Positions 49,930 to 59,521 of a DNA stretch of 64,000 bases are shown here, one piece after another. The translations under genes and the position numbers were made by a program. The stretch's first letter is position 1; the number at the start of each line of letters is the position of its first letter. Origin of the DNA: Picocystis sp. L7 (taxonomy: Eukaryota; Chlorophyta; Picocystophyceae; Picocystales; Picocystaceae). The DNA is taken from positions 1-64,000 of the forward strand of contig QXJR01000008.1 of NCBI GenBank assembly GCA_020975725.1, in the 5' to 3' direction. The notes beneath the pieces were generated by a model, which had not been told where the DNA came from, ran no database searches, and saw only the letters and a list, made by a program, of their open reading frames with translations.

Positions 49930-51378
49930 ATGTCGCCGACGATGCGCACCTTCGCGACGTGCCATGCACGTCGCACGATCGCGCCTGTTCGGTCGATGGC
50001 GGATTCAGAGGAGAGACAAGGACGTGGTGGACGCGTGCTGGGATTCGGAAGCGTGTGTGTGGACTACTTGGCCCAAGTGGCGCGTTTTCCCACGCCAGAC
50101 GAGAAGATGCGCACCGAAGCCATGCAGATGCAAGGTGGAGGAAACGTCGGAAACGCGCTCACAGGAGCCTCCAAGCTCGGCGTGGATGCCAGGCTGATGT
50201 CCAAGATTGGAGACGATGGCGTGGGACAGTCCATCGTCAACGAGCTGCGTGCAGCCGGCGTGGAGACGCAGTTCCTGATCGTCGAAGAAGGCGCGCCTTC
50301 GCCTTTCACTTACGTCATCGTGGATCGAGAAGGCGCATCGAGGACGTGCATACACACGCCTGGACCTCCCCTGATGCCGGAAGAATTGGATGCAAACACG
50401 CTGGAGACCGTGCTCGAAGGAGTGCAACTGGTGTACTTCGACGGCAGACTCACCGAAGCCGCACTCGAAGTCATGAAAGTGGCGAAGAAAAAGAAGATAC
50501 CCACGCTCGTGGAAGCCGAGAGATTGCGTCCGAACCTAGAGGAGCTCTTGGAACAGGCCGACTACGTCTTCACGTCTGCTCGGTTCCCTTCCCAATGGAC
50601 GGGTGAAGAATTGCTAGGAGAAGCCTTGCTTGCCACCGCAGCTAGACTTCCTGAAGCGAAATTCATCCTCACCACCCTGGGAAACAAAGGATCGGTCATG
50701 GTGGACAGGCCAGACGATCTGTCCTGGTCGACCAGCAGCGTCGCCAAATTGAGAAAGACAGCCAAGGAATTGAAGGTTGCCATGGCGGACGTGGTGGCCG
50801 CCGCCCTGCCGGACATGCCATCCACTCCAATCCACGAACTCCTTGTCGAGATGATGGAGAATCGAGGATCAGAAGAGGTTGTCTATCGCTCCGAAACAGC
50901 AAAAAGTGTCGTGGGTGTCAGCTCCGAAGGACAACAGGGCACGAAAGTCGGGCTCGATTCTGCCCCTGCCACTTCCTCGTTCTTCAAGCTTGAGGCAGGG
51001 GATCCTGCTACATCTCGCAGCCGACAAAAAAAAGTTGCAGCAGGAGAAGCAGGCACTGCCAATGTTGATGCTGGATCTGCGGTCGAATATTCTAGTGGCA
51101 AGGGGAAGAGAGGTAGGTGGGATCTTCAAACAGGAGACTGGGTGTGCGGGCGGCTAATTTACTGCCCGGCGGCAGATTTGCCAGTGGAGGCAGTCGTGGA
51201 TACGACCGGAGCTGGTGATGCGTTCATGGCATCTGTGCTGTATGGATTGGTGTCTGGCTTGGAATATGAAAAGATGATGGCACTGGGTTCGGTCGTAGCG
51301 GCAATCAAATGCGGCGGCCTCGGTGCTAGATCAGCACTGCCGTCAAAGGAGGATCTCAATCCTGTATTGCTTCAATAA
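49930..51378 (+). CDS. pfkB-family kinase of the plant At1g06730 type
   Basis: A 482-residue ribokinase-fold protein. It follows the plant At1g06730 group: GSVCVDYLAQVARFPTPDEK, MQGGGNVGNALTGASKLGVD, APSPFTYVIVDREGASRTCI, with the signature VVDTTGAGDAFMASVLYG near residue 425 and the catalytic Asp in GAGD. A long insert (about 285-405) separates the two halves and is polar and Ser/Lys-rich. Start ATGs at 49930 and 49942 give a plastid-like peptide (MRTFATCHARRTIAPVRS). The substrate is unknown. The stop is inside AATAAA (51374-51379). It is the second plastid-type pfkB protein in 12 kb, not a recent duplicate of the NARA5-like one. Confidence 0.88.
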   Translation: MSPTMRTFATCHARRTIAPVRSMADSEERQGRGGRVLGFGSVCVDYLAQVARFPTPDEKMRTEAMQMQGGGNVGNALTGASKLGVDARLMSKIGDDGVGQSIVNELRAAGVETQFLIVEEGAPSPFTYVIVDREGASRTCIHTPGPPLMPEELDANTLETVLEGVQLVYFDGRLTEAALEVMKVAKKKKIPTLVEAERLRPNLEELLEQADYVFTSARFPSQWTGEELLGEALLATAARLPEAKFILTTLGNKGSVMVDRPDDLSWSTSSVAKLRKTAKELKVAMADVVAAALPDMPSTPIHELLVEMMENRGSEEVVYRSETAKSVVGVSSEGQQGTKVGLDSAPATSSFFKLEAGDPATSRSRQKKVAAGEAGTANVDAGSAVEYSSGKGKRGRWDLQTGDWVCGRLIYCPAADLPVEAVVDTTGAGDAFMASVLYGLVSGLEYEKMMALGSVVAAIKCGGLGARSALPSKEDLNPVLLQ

Positions 51379-51496
51379 AGAAAAATCCAAATCCTTTTTG
51401 TGTTGCATTTCCGATTCAGGGCAAGGTAAACCAAGCCCCAGAACTCCGACCTGGATGGTCGTTGGGATCCGAGGCCGAATTCCGCCGATTGTTTTC

Positions 51497-52405
51497 CTAA
51501 GGTCTCTCTTCTGTCGAGCGGTTTCCTGCAGCAGATTTCGCTTCCTGTGATGCCTGGAACACCTCGACCAGTACGGGAACCACAGAGACCGCTATTATTG
51601 CCAGCACCACAAGAGTGAAGTTGTGTTGCACAAATGGCAGGTTCCCGAAGAAGAAACCTGCCAGTGTGAACAGGATTGTCCATACAGCTCCCCCCACCAC
51701 GTTGTAGAAGAAGAATTTGCTGTAGTACATGCTACCGATTCCCGCTACGAAAGGCGCGAACGTTCGAACGATTGGCACGAACCTTGCAAGGACCACGGTC
51801 TTGCCCCCATACTTGTCGTAGAACCCTTCTGTTTTCTCGATGTATTCCTTTTTGATGAAGTTCGAATCGATGGCCTTCTTTCCCAGCCATGCGCCCAATG
51901 CATAGTTGACTGTGTCTCCCAGCACGGCGGCCACGAAGAGCGCACCGATCAGCAGCCCCAAGTTCAGCGATCCCATGGCTGCAAAGGCTCCTGCAGCGAA
52001 GAGCAGCGAGTCTCCAGGCAAGAATGGCGTGACGACCAGTCCGGTTTCGCAGAAGACGATGGCAAAGAGGATGGCGTAGGTGGCGGCACCGTACCTGGCA
52101 ATCATGCTGGACAGGTGCACGTCCAGGTGCAGGAGGAAGCTCACCATGCCTTGGATCCATCCGGACGCACCTCCAGCCGTCGACGTCGATGCCGCTCCAG
52201 CCGCAGCGTGCGCCACATCGGCGCACGTCCAGGCCGCGAGGGTGCAGGCCACGGTCCCCCGCGCCAGCCTGGCGACCACACGTCCCTTTCCTTCCCGCTT
52301 CTCGGCCTTTGCACGTACGTTCGCGATCCTCGATCCTCGTGTGCGTCTCTTGGCATGGCGCAACGTTCCTGGTTTCGACGTCGAAAGCATCCCGACGGTC
52401 TCCAT
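51497..52405 (-). CDS. DedA-family membrane protein, probably plastid
   Basis: A 302-residue protein. An Arg/Lys-rich N-terminus with an AHAAAGAAS-like cleavage region (residues about 1-75) precedes a DedA/SNARE-associated (VTT-like) domain: TGLVVTPFLPGDSLLFAAGA, GAWLGKKAIDS, FYDKYGGKTVVLARFVPIVR with the essential Arg, and FAPFVAGIGSMYY. DedA proteins are lipid transporters or scramblases in bacteria and plastids, and keep proton balance. Four to five spans are visible. ATG 52405 is used because the frame above begins with GTG. Confidence 0.9.
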   Translation of the reverse strand: METVGMLSTSKPGTLRHAKRRTRGSRIANVRAKAEKREGKGRVVARLARGTVACTLAAWTCADVAHAAAGAASTSTAGGASGWIQGMVSFLLHLDVHLSSMIARYGAATYAILFAIVFCETGLVVTPFLPGDSLLFAAGAFAAMGSLNLGLLIGALFVAAVLGDTVNYALGAWLGKKAIDSNFIKKEYIEKTEGFYDKYGGKTVVLARFVPIVRTFAPFVAGIGSMYYSKFFFYNVVGGAVWTILFTLAGFFFGNLPFVQHNFTLVVLAIIAVSVVPVLVEVFQASQEAKSAAGNRSTEERP

Positions 52406-53078
52406 CGAGGCTCTCACTCACGTATGGGATCCACTCCCCACCACCTTGCCTTGCCTTGCCTTGCCTTGCTTCTTCCCAGAGGCGTGCCTTCTCTCTCCCA
52501 CCACCTGTACCATGTCCATGACACTCCACCGAGATACTCTCCACCTCTTCCACATGGCTCTCCCTCTTGGTTTAGGATTGGACACACGTTCTCTCCTCTT
52601 CCACATGGCTCTCCCTCTTGGTTTAGGATTGGACACACGTTCTCTCCACCCCTTCCACATGGCTCTCCCTCTTGGTCTTTGCCCATGTCCTTCTCCATCT
52701 GCTCTCCCATTTATCTCTCCCTTCCATCTCTTCCCCGTCCATTTTCCTACATCCACGGACACTCCAGCCCCCTTTCCTTCCATCTTCTCCTTCGACTCCC
52801 TGTCTCCTTCCATCTAATTCGCTCTCCAACTCCATCTTTCATCCGACGTGTGGCAACACGCCTCGGTCGGTGTCCGAACCGTCCGGATCCACACGACCCC
52901 CCCCCCTTCCCGTCGATATCTCCCTAGATCTCGATGCATATCGTCGCGATCTTTCAAGGTATCGGTGGGAGAGCCGTTGGAGGGGAGTGGACCGATCCGA
53001 GACGAATCAAAAACCGACAGATGGACGTGGTTGGATCGCGGCTTTGACGAGGAAAGGAAAGGGAAAGGAAAGGGAACC
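52406..53078. promoter_or_regulatory. Divergent promoter region of DedA and SLX1 genes
   Basis: A 673-bp gap, strongly C/T-rich on the plus strand up to about 52810. It contains a ccttg short repeat (about 52444-52466) and the 51-bp repeat at 52546-52679. Confidence 0.45.
52546..52679. repeat. 51-bp direct repeat, about 2.6 copies
   Basis: The unit beginning ctcttccacatggctctccc recurs with spacing 51 bp then 54 bp (cacatgg at 52551, 52602 and 52656). The first two copies are nearly identical; the third is cut short after ctcttggt. Confidence 0.9.
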
Positions 53079-54098
53079 ATGGGCGGGAAAGGGATGCGTT
53101 GTTGCTACCTTCTGGTGTCCAGCAGCGAAAGGTACCGCGGGAGGACCTACATCGGCTTCACGGTGAATCCTGCACGTCGGATACGACAGCACAACGGAGA
53201 GATCGGTGCAGGTGCAAAGCACACCAGGCGCATGCGACCTTGGAGGATGGTGCTGGTCCTGCACGGATTTCCTTCCAAGAAACAGGCCTTGCAGTTCGAA
53301 TGGGCGTGGCAGCATCCCAACGCATCCCTCGTGGCCAGAGAAGCGGCGGCGAAGCTGGGACGTAAAGCCGCGTCGGGACTGGCCGGGAAAGTCAAGCTCA
53401 TGCACGAAATGTTGCACCTGCCACCGTGGAAGCACCTTCCACTCACGCTTCAGATGCTCAACACCGAGTTCGACCGACTCCGAGCAGGATGCAGGGCAAT
53501 CCCGCAACACATGAGCACCTGCGTCGCACCCATCGAGGAGCTCCTGGTGGACTCCGACGACGAGGACGAAAGCAGCCAAGGAAGAGGGTTCGATAGCACG
53601 TGGAGAGACGGCGAAGATGCGACCGCGAGCGGGAGGACAGATGCTACAAACGAAAGACATCGAGAGGTTGAAAGCGTGCTGCATTCCTGGGACCCCAGGA
53701 GGACGTGTGCCTTCTGCAACCACAGGGTGGAGCGTGAAGAAAGGTTGACCTGCACGTGTTCCGCACGCTTTCACTTGATCTGTGCTGCCATGGAGTACCT
53801 GCGTGGAGGGAATGACAAGGCACTGGTGCCCAAAGGCGGTACCTGCCCCGCCTGTCGAACATACAACACATGGGCGGGTCTAGTGGCCCGAGCTACCCGG
53901 GCCAACCATGGCACATTGCTCCAGTCACCACCAGCCGAGAGAACACAGAAGGAGCAGGATCGACATCCGCCCCTCATAGGACCAGGTCCAGACAAAGCCG
54001 CATCGGAACCAACGACAAGCCTGTCCGAACAAGGTCTGGCACCGGCCAAGCCCGTGTCTGTAGGAGGGGTCGCATCCGAGTTGATTGTGATTGACTAG
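53079..54098 (+). CDS. SLX1: SLX1, structure-specific endonuclease catalytic subunit
   Basis: A 339-residue protein. The GIY-YIG nuclease fills residues about 5-85: CCYLLVSS, RTYIGFTVNPARRIRQHNGE (catalytic Tyr and Arg) and the catalytic Glu in ALQFEWAWQHP. A C-terminal RING-like zinc domain (about 210-270) keeps CAFCNHRV, CTCSARFHLIC and CPACRTYN. With SLX4 it cuts Holliday junctions and flaps. The ATG in ACCATGGGC at 53079 is chosen; the open frame above runs into promoter repeats. The last 60 residues are disordered. AATAAA at 54128-54133 is 30 bp past the stop. Confidence 0.94.
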   Translation: MGGKGMRCCYLLVSSSERYRGRTYIGFTVNPARRIRQHNGEIGAGAKHTRRMRPWRMVLVLHGFPSKKQALQFEWAWQHPNASLVAREAAAKLGRKAASGLAGKVKLMHEMLHLPPWKHLPLTLQMLNTEFDRLRAGCRAIPQHMSTCVAPIEELLVDSDDEDESSQGRGFDSTWRDGEDATASGRTDATNERHREVESVLHSWDPRRTCAFCNHRVEREERLTCTCSARFHLICAAMEYLRGGNDKALVPKGGTCPACRTYNTWAGLVARATRANHGTLLQSPPAERTQKEQDRHPPLIGPGPDKAASEPTTSLSEQGLAPAKPVSVGGVASELIVID

Positions 54099-54204
54099 GG
54101 TGCGTGCAACCATAACGAACAGCCTGGAATAAAACTTTGTGGTTCGGTACCTCTGCAGGGACCTCGACCAAGACGACTGGGAGCAGGAGTTGTCCGTGCA
54201 GGTA

Positions 54205-55161
54205 TCAACTTGTGGCTTTCTCGGCGGCAGACATTCGCTTCACTTTCCTGATCCAGGTGGCACGCAGAACGAGTGCCACCACCCGCAGTATACCAAGCAA
54301 GAAAACCTCTCCAACGGCCCCAAGGAAAGAATTGGGAGGAGCAAAACCGCAGGTGAGTGTCGCCAGGGCCCATCCTTCCCATCCACAGCTCACCTGGAAG
54401 TCTCCACGCAAGAGTCCTCGTACCAATCGTCGGGCCACGTCTTCCGGCTTCCACGGCGTTTCGCTCCCTGTGATGTGCCTCGTTTCTTCTGGCTTTCCAA
54501 TTTCTTCGTTGGCAAATCCCGGCGTGTCGGTGTCGGGTGGGAAGGCCACGCACACGCGCGCACCGCTGGGTGCCAGTTCCATGGCCAAGGCTTCGGCAAA
54601 TCCCCTCAATGCCCACTTGGTCCCACTGTAGGCCGCCATCCCAAACACCCCCACCTGTGCGGCTTGGCTTGCCACCAGCATGATTCTGCCACGTTTACCG
54701 GCCGCTTCCACATCCTCGTAGGCGGCTTTGGTTGCATGGAGGGCTCCCAGGTAATTGGCTTGGACCATGGCACGTGCATCGTCCACTGGTGCGTCGACGA
54801 AGCGGCTCGGCAACGCGAATCCGGCGGCACAAACGAGCATGGTGATGGTTCCTTTCTTGTTCCTGGCCCTTCGGAACGCCGCTTGCACGGCTGCAAAGTC
54901 CGTCACGTCTGCGACTTCGACGTGCAGGTTGTCTCGGTTCGGCACCTCGTCGACCACACGCGCCAGCGCTTCGGCCCCGCGCGCCACCACGGTGACACGT
55001 GCGCCCATGGACACCAACTGCACGGCCATGGCCTTTCCAATGCCGGAGGAACCTCCCGTGATCAACACGTGCGCTTCGTCGTCGTCAAGCTTGCCACTTT
55101 TATTCGTCGCCATCGCCAGGAACGCGAGCGTCGCACCTCCCACACACGTCGACACGGCCAT
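54205..55161 (-). CDS. KDSR: 3-ketodihydrosphingosine reductase (KDSR/TSC10)
   Basis: A 318-residue short-chain dehydrogenase. NADPH-binding [12 protein letters not shown] (about 35-46), NAAG-like [12 protein letters not shown], the catalytic Ser and [15 protein letters not shown] (Tyr/Lys), and the KDSR hallmark [13 protein letters not shown] are present. An N-terminal hydrophobic stretch ([17 protein letters not shown]) and C-terminal hydrophobic helices (about 275-305) anchor it in the ER. It performs the second step of sphingoid-base synthesis. ATG 55161 is used. Head-to-head with USP12/46, 337 bp between. Confidence 0.93.
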   Translation of the reverse strand: MAVSTCVGGATLAFLAMATNKSGKLDDDEAHVLITGGSSGIGKAMAVQLVSMGARVTVVARGAEALARVVDEVPNRDNLHVEVADVTDFAAVQAAFRRARNKKGTITMLVCAAGFALPSRFVDAPVDDARAMVQANYLGALHATKAAYEDVEAAGKRGRIMLVASQAAQVGVFGMAAYSGTKWALRGFAEALAMELAPSGARVCVAFPPDTDTPGFANEEIGKPEETRHITGSETPWKPEDVARRLVRGLLRGDFQVSCGWEGWALATLTCGFAPPNSFLGAVGEVFLLGILRVVALVLRATWIRKVKRMSAAEKATS

Positions 55162-55498
55162 GTGCGATCCCACACGATCTCCTGCGTCCACAGCGTCCTT
55201 CTCGAGCGCGTGCTGGCGCCTCTTCTCCCGCGAAACCGATCCGATGCGCGTCGCGATGCGCGCTCGAAATGGCGCCGTGGACAGGTCTCCCTTTCTCTGG
55301 TTCGGTTCGAAAGGGCGATGGATGGGTTCGAACCGGATCCCGTTTCCGATCCTTCGGAGACACTCGACCGTAGGAAGATCCCAACGGTTCGGGTCGGGGT
55401 CGAGTTCCTTTCGCATCGGGCATCGTTTCGGGTCAGGAAGGGTTTCGAAACGGAGACGAAAGGGAAAGGCACGGGGAACGTCGAACGAGACGATCGCG
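55162..55498. promoter_or_regulatory. Short bidirectional promoter, KDSR / USP12-46
   Basis: A 337-bp gap that must serve both genes. It holds three TTCGAA sites (55306, 55327, 55444) where about 0.1 is expected by chance, one inside the palindromic 13-mer GGGTTCGAACCGG (55324-55336), which recurs in the 61985-63001 promoter. Confidence 0.5.
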
Positions 55499-56551
55499 AT
55501 GGGCGCATCGACGTCGCGTTTGGAGCGCGCTCTGAGCTTGGTTCCGGACAGCGAGCGCATCTTCGGGCTGGAGAACTACGGAAACACGTGTTACTGCAAC
55601 TCGGTGCTGCAGTCGCTGTACTACTGCGTTCCGTTTCGCGAGAAGCTGCTCGAACACGGAACGGCACGGAACGGCGTCGGCGAAGAGAACTTGTTGACTT
55701 GCTTGCACGAGCTGTTCCAGCAGATCGCGCAGCAGAGGAAGAAAGCAGGCGTGGTGGGTCCCAAGAAGTTCGTGAACCGACTCAAGAAAGACAACGAGAT
55801 GTTCCGTGGATACCTGCACCAAGACGCACACGAGTTCCTCAACTTCCTGCTCAACGAGCTGTGCGACATCTTGGAGAAAGAAGACAAAGAGAACCGGGAC
55901 CGGAACCATCGAGACGAGGAAAAAAAGGGAGGACAAACCACGTGGGTGCACGACCTGTTCCAAGGATACCTCGTCAACGAAACCCGGTGCTTGCTCTGTG
56001 AGAGCGTCAGCCGAAGAGAGGAAGCCTTCCTGGACCTGAACTTGGAAGTGCAGCAAAACACCAGCGTCACCAGCTGCATCAAGAACTTCAGTGCGACGGA
56101 AATGATGAAAGGAAATGAAAAATTCATGTGCGATGGGTGCGGGGGGGCGCTGTGGGAAGCGGAAAGACGGATGCGCATCAAGCATCTGCCCAAGATCTTG
56201 TCCTTGCACCTGAAACGGTTCAAAGTGAACGAATCCTTGGGAAGGGTGCACAAACTCAACTACCGCGTGGCCTTCCCTATCCAATTGAAGCTCTGCAACA
56301 CCACGGAGGACGCAGACAACCCGGACGTCCTGTACACGCTCTTCGCTGCCGTGATCCACATTGGTGCTGGGCTGAACCACGGGCATTACGTCTGCATCGC
56401 CAAGAGCCAGAATCAGTGGTTGCTGTTTGATGACGAGAACGTGGAACCGATATCAGAGAGCAGCATACCCATGTTCTTCGGATCCACCCAAGAGTATGGA
56501 GGCTCTGCGGAGCACGGATATATCTTGTTTTACCAACAGAGCGACCTGTAG
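55499..56551 (+). CDS. Ubiquitin-specific protease of the USP12/USP46 (plant UBP3/4) group
   Basis: A 350-residue deubiquitinase. Catalytic Cys box [20 protein letters not shown], His box [20 protein letters not shown], and a structural zinc site (CLLCESV, CDGCGG) are intact. It begins [12 protein letters not shown], like plant UBP3/4 (MGAxxSKLEKAL); Gly2 is a candidate for myristoylation. In animals and fungi this group needs WD-repeat partners (UAF1/WDR20) for full activity; no such partner is in the window apart from unrelated WD proteins. ATG 55499 lies right after the bidirectional promoter. Confidence 0.95.
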   Translation: MGASTSRLERALSLVPDSERIFGLENYGNTCYCNSVLQSLYYCVPFREKLLEHGTARNGVGEENLLTCLHELFQQIAQQRKKAGVVGPKKFVNRLKKDNEMFRGYLHQDAHEFLNFLLNELCDILEKEDKENRDRNHRDEEKKGGQTTWVHDLFQGYLVNETRCLLCESVSRREEAFLDLNLEVQQNTSVTSCIKNFSATEMMKGNEKFMCDGCGGALWEAERRMRIKHLPKILSLHLKRFKVNESLGRVHKLNYRVAFPIQLKLCNTTEDADNPDVLYTLFAAVIHIGAGLNHGHYVCIAKSQNQWLLFDDENVEPISESSIPMFFGSTQEYGGSAEHGYILFYQQSDL

Positions 56552-56787
56552 TACGCCTGCACACATGCCTCAACTGCACGCACGCATCAATGTCACATGC
56601 ACAGAAGAATGTAACGAAAGCGTGTCTTCGAGCAAGCAGTTTTCCACTTCCTTTGCGTCTCCCTTGCACGGAAGGTACTCCCCTGCCTAGGATTGCATTG
56701 CTTCCCCCACTTCCAAGTGGCCAAGGAGGAGATTTACCTTCTCGGGTGTCCAGGACAGCTTCGACCTTCTCGGATGAGCAAGGATCC

Positions 56788-58194
56788 ATGGCGGACGTGC
56801 AGCAGCTGCTGGTCGTTCCCGACGCGAGTTCCGAGGCTTCCAGGCGCTACTACGAGCGCCTGCGATCGCATGGCGTGCTCCCGGAGCATTTGAGCGTGCG
56901 CAGATGCGGTTCCGACACCTGCACCAGCGGCAAAGGGATCTTTTCTCAGGTGAATTTGGAGCCAGATGCATGGGTGTTGCAGGAGACACCACTGGTGGTC
57001 ATGCAACACGCGTCGAACAAACGGCACTGCTTGGTCTGCTCCCATTGTCTGCGATTTGTGGGTGGTTTGGAGGCACAAATGCTCCACAGGCTCTACCGTC
57101 ACAAGGAGAAAGCTGCTGAAGAATCCTCCAGTCAAGTGGGTGGCAATCAACCTGCTTGCGACGAGGTGCGCCATGCGCTCTGCGTGTGTCCAACCAGTGC
57201 GGATGGATTGCTGTCTCGTGATTCTAAACTGACCTGCTGGCAGTATGTGCAGATATTGAACGCGCTGAAGAACGGGAGCATGCGGCTTCCACATCGAGAC
57301 GGCTTTCCCATGCCTGCCCTTGTTTCCTGTCCTGGAGGATGCGATGAAGTCCATTATTGCAGTGGGAAGTGCGCCCAGGAAGCCTGGCAGGCATACCATT
57401 CCATCCTATGTGTGGCAAAGGCCGAGAACCCAGTGAAGATGGTCGAGTTCCGTGCTCATGCCGATGAAACAAACGACATCTTCAACCTCGCGGCAATGGT
57501 AGTAGCAAAGACGGTATTGACTTCGTTGAAACACGTGGGCGCAGGTTTGTCGGACGAAGAAGCCTTGCAAAGGGCATGGGAACCCTTTTCTATGGGTTGG
57601 AAAGCTTTGTGGTGGGATTCTGTGGGTCGCCCGGATGACGTAGCGACATCCGAAGAAGACGATTTTCGCAAGCAACTGCAAGAGCTGGCCGAAGATTCTT
57701 TGGAATACCTTCGCTGTGCCCTGCCTGAACCAGCAGCGCGGTTCCCGGCACTTTTCACGCTTGATGTTTGGGGGAGTATCATCGGCATGTTTGAGTTGAA
57801 CAATCTCGACGTAAGCATACCTTCTCCAGTCGAGGATTACTTCCTGCTGATCGACGAGCTAGAAGAGCCGGAGCGAAGCGAAGCGATGCAGATAAGCCAG
57901 CCCTTGCTCGATGCTTTGGATCAGGATTACGACGAACCCTGCTCTGGATCGGCGTTCTACGCAGTCCACAGCTGCATGAACCACAGCTGTGATCCAAACA
58001 CGGCATCGGTTGTACCTGGGAAGGACGGGAAGGCGCAAGCAATCATTCAGTGCTTGAAGCCCATTGCCAAGGGGGAGGAGTTGACCATCTCCTACATTGA
58101 TTTGGATGCGACTTGGGAAGAGCGCCAGGACATGCTTGCTGATTACGGCTTCCGCTGCGCTTGCAAACGGTGCCGGCAAGAGCAGCCGTCCTGA
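56788..58194 (+). CDS. ATXR2-like SET-domain methyltransferase with MYND-type finger
   Basis: A 468-residue protein of the SMYD-like split SET class. The first SET part (GKGIFSQVNLEPDAWVLQET, about 50-69) is followed by Cys-rich segments (CLVCSHCLRF; CPGGCDEVHYCSGKCAQEAW resembling MYND), then the second SET part with YAVHSCMNHSCDPNTASVVP, GEELTISYIDLDATWEERQD and the post-SET Cys (FRCACKRCRQE). This last block matches plant ATXR2, which trimethylates H3K36 in Arabidopsis. Start ATG at 56788. 236 bp after the USP gene on the same strand. Confidence 0.9.
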   Translation: MADVQQLLVVPDASSEASRRYYERLRSHGVLPEHLSVRRCGSDTCTSGKGIFSQVNLEPDAWVLQETPLVVMQHASNKRHCLVCSHCLRFVGGLEAQMLHRLYRHKEKAAEESSSQVGGNQPACDEVRHALCVCPTSADGLLSRDSKLTCWQYVQILNALKNGSMRLPHRDGFPMPALVSCPGGCDEVHYCSGKCAQEAWQAYHSILCVAKAENPVKMVEFRAHADETNDIFNLAAMVVAKTVLTSLKHVGAGLSDEEALQRAWEPFSMGWKALWWDSVGRPDDVATSEEDDFRKQLQELAEDSLEYLRCALPEPAARFPALFTLDVWGSIIGMFELNNLDVSIPSPVEDYFLLIDELEEPERSEAMQISQPLLDALDQDYDEPCSGSAFYAVHSCMNHSCDPNTASVVPGKDGKAQAIIQCLKPIAKGEELTISYIDLDATWEERQDMLADYGFRCACKRCRQEQPS

Positions 58195-58580
58195 TCGCTT
58201 GTGGTCTTGCGTGGACGATGGGGGGAAAGGAGGGGGGGGACGTCTTGGGACCTTCGTCGTGGCTGGGATCGTTCCCTCCAACGCCACATTGCCATCCATC
58301 CGGCGCATGGGTGTGCCTTGGACGGATAGGGCTGGATCCAAGGACCTGTGCAGCACACATCATGGCCTGTGTTCCATCCATCTATCCTTTCCACACACAT
58401 CTGTCCTTCTTCCCTTCATTCCTGCCCACCTCCTCCCCCTTGTGGTCCCAGGCATGGTTCCCACACGTTGGATAGACCCCCCCCGAACCCCGTCCATACG
58501 AGAAGCCCCCCACGCCCACCCCTTCCCTTCGAGGGGGGTCAAAATCCCCGGTTCAGGGGCTCGTAATTTCGCGGGAAGCC
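58195..58580. promoter_or_regulatory. Upstream region of the LysM gene
   Basis: A 386-bp gap between two plus-strand genes. It has homopolymer-rich strings (ggggggaaaggagggggggg at about 58219-58238) and no recognised gene. Confidence 0.35.
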
Positions 58581-59521
58581 ATGGCGGGAGAGAAGGCGCC
58601 TCGTCCGCGCAGTTGGCGATCGTTTTTCATGGGCATGGCGGTCGGATTGGCCGTGGCGTTGGCGTGGCAAAGGCGGAAGAAGGTCGTGGATGGATCCCAT
58701 GGGCCGAGGAAGCGTTCCCGACGCAGGTCGAATTGGTCCAACCGTGCTCCGACGATCGAAGTCACCTTGCAAGAAGGACAAACACTCGGCGATGTGGTGG
58801 TCAAATACGTGGGAGACTTCACACAAGAGAACCTGGATGCAGTGCTGAAGCTCAACAAGGTGAGTGAACAGGACGAGTTCGAGTCCACAAGGCGTCGAAG
58901 GTGGAACGGACGATGGACGAACCGTCCTTCCACCGACGAACTCCTCTCGAATCGGCAACGGCGAAAAGCTTCGTTCGAGGAGGACAGGCGGATGGCAATC
59001 CATTCCCGTCGCTCGCATCGGAAGGAGAAAAGGCGGTGCTGCTCATACAACGTCGCCACCACCGAATGCAAACACACCTCCTCGAGGGTGAACGGGCGAT
59101 GCCCATGTGAAGAACCCATGCCTGACCCTTTCCTGCACGCTCGTCTCCCCACGAAATAGGAACAATTGAAGAACCTCGATTGTGTCCAGCCGGGATCGAC
59201 AATTGTTGTGCCAGACAACAGGAAAGGGATCTACGAGGTACGCACGTTTCCCGATCGAATGCTCTGCGTCGCAAGTACCAATCCGCCCTGCTACGGCTTG
59301 AACATGCAAGGCTGACTCTGTGTTGGCACGGAATACCGTGCTGTCCAAAGCCGACTGCTTACGCATCCCTGAAGGAGAATGCAGGAAAGTATGTTGGCGG
59401 GAGAGAGCAGGTTGTGGATCCGGAAGCACTGGATCCTACGGAGGAAGCAGAGAAATTCCTGGGGATTGACAATAGAAAGAAGAAGGTCAAAGGATTGGTT
59501 TTGGAACAGGACACCTGGTGA
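58581..59521 (+). CDS. Membrane-anchored LysM-domain protein, three exons
   Basis: Exons 58581-58859, 59160-59237 and 59351-59521 (all phase 0) give 175 residues. Intron 1 (300 nt) has donor AAG|GTGAGT, a CCTGAC branch-like site and a pyrimidine tract before AAATAG; intron 2 (113 nt) has donor GAG|GTACGC, GCTGAC and CCAAAG. The protein starts with one span (about 11-29, FFMGMAVGLAVALAW), a basic linker and a LysM fold (about 59-112): IEVTLQEGQTLGDVVVKYVG, ENLDAVLKLNK, joined at the splice to EQLKNLDCVQPGSTIVVPDN. The intron cuts the LysM in two, so the joined domain is the main support. LysM binds GlcNAc polymers. Location could be plastid envelope or secretory membrane. Intron 2 is less certain. 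Confidence 0.7.
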
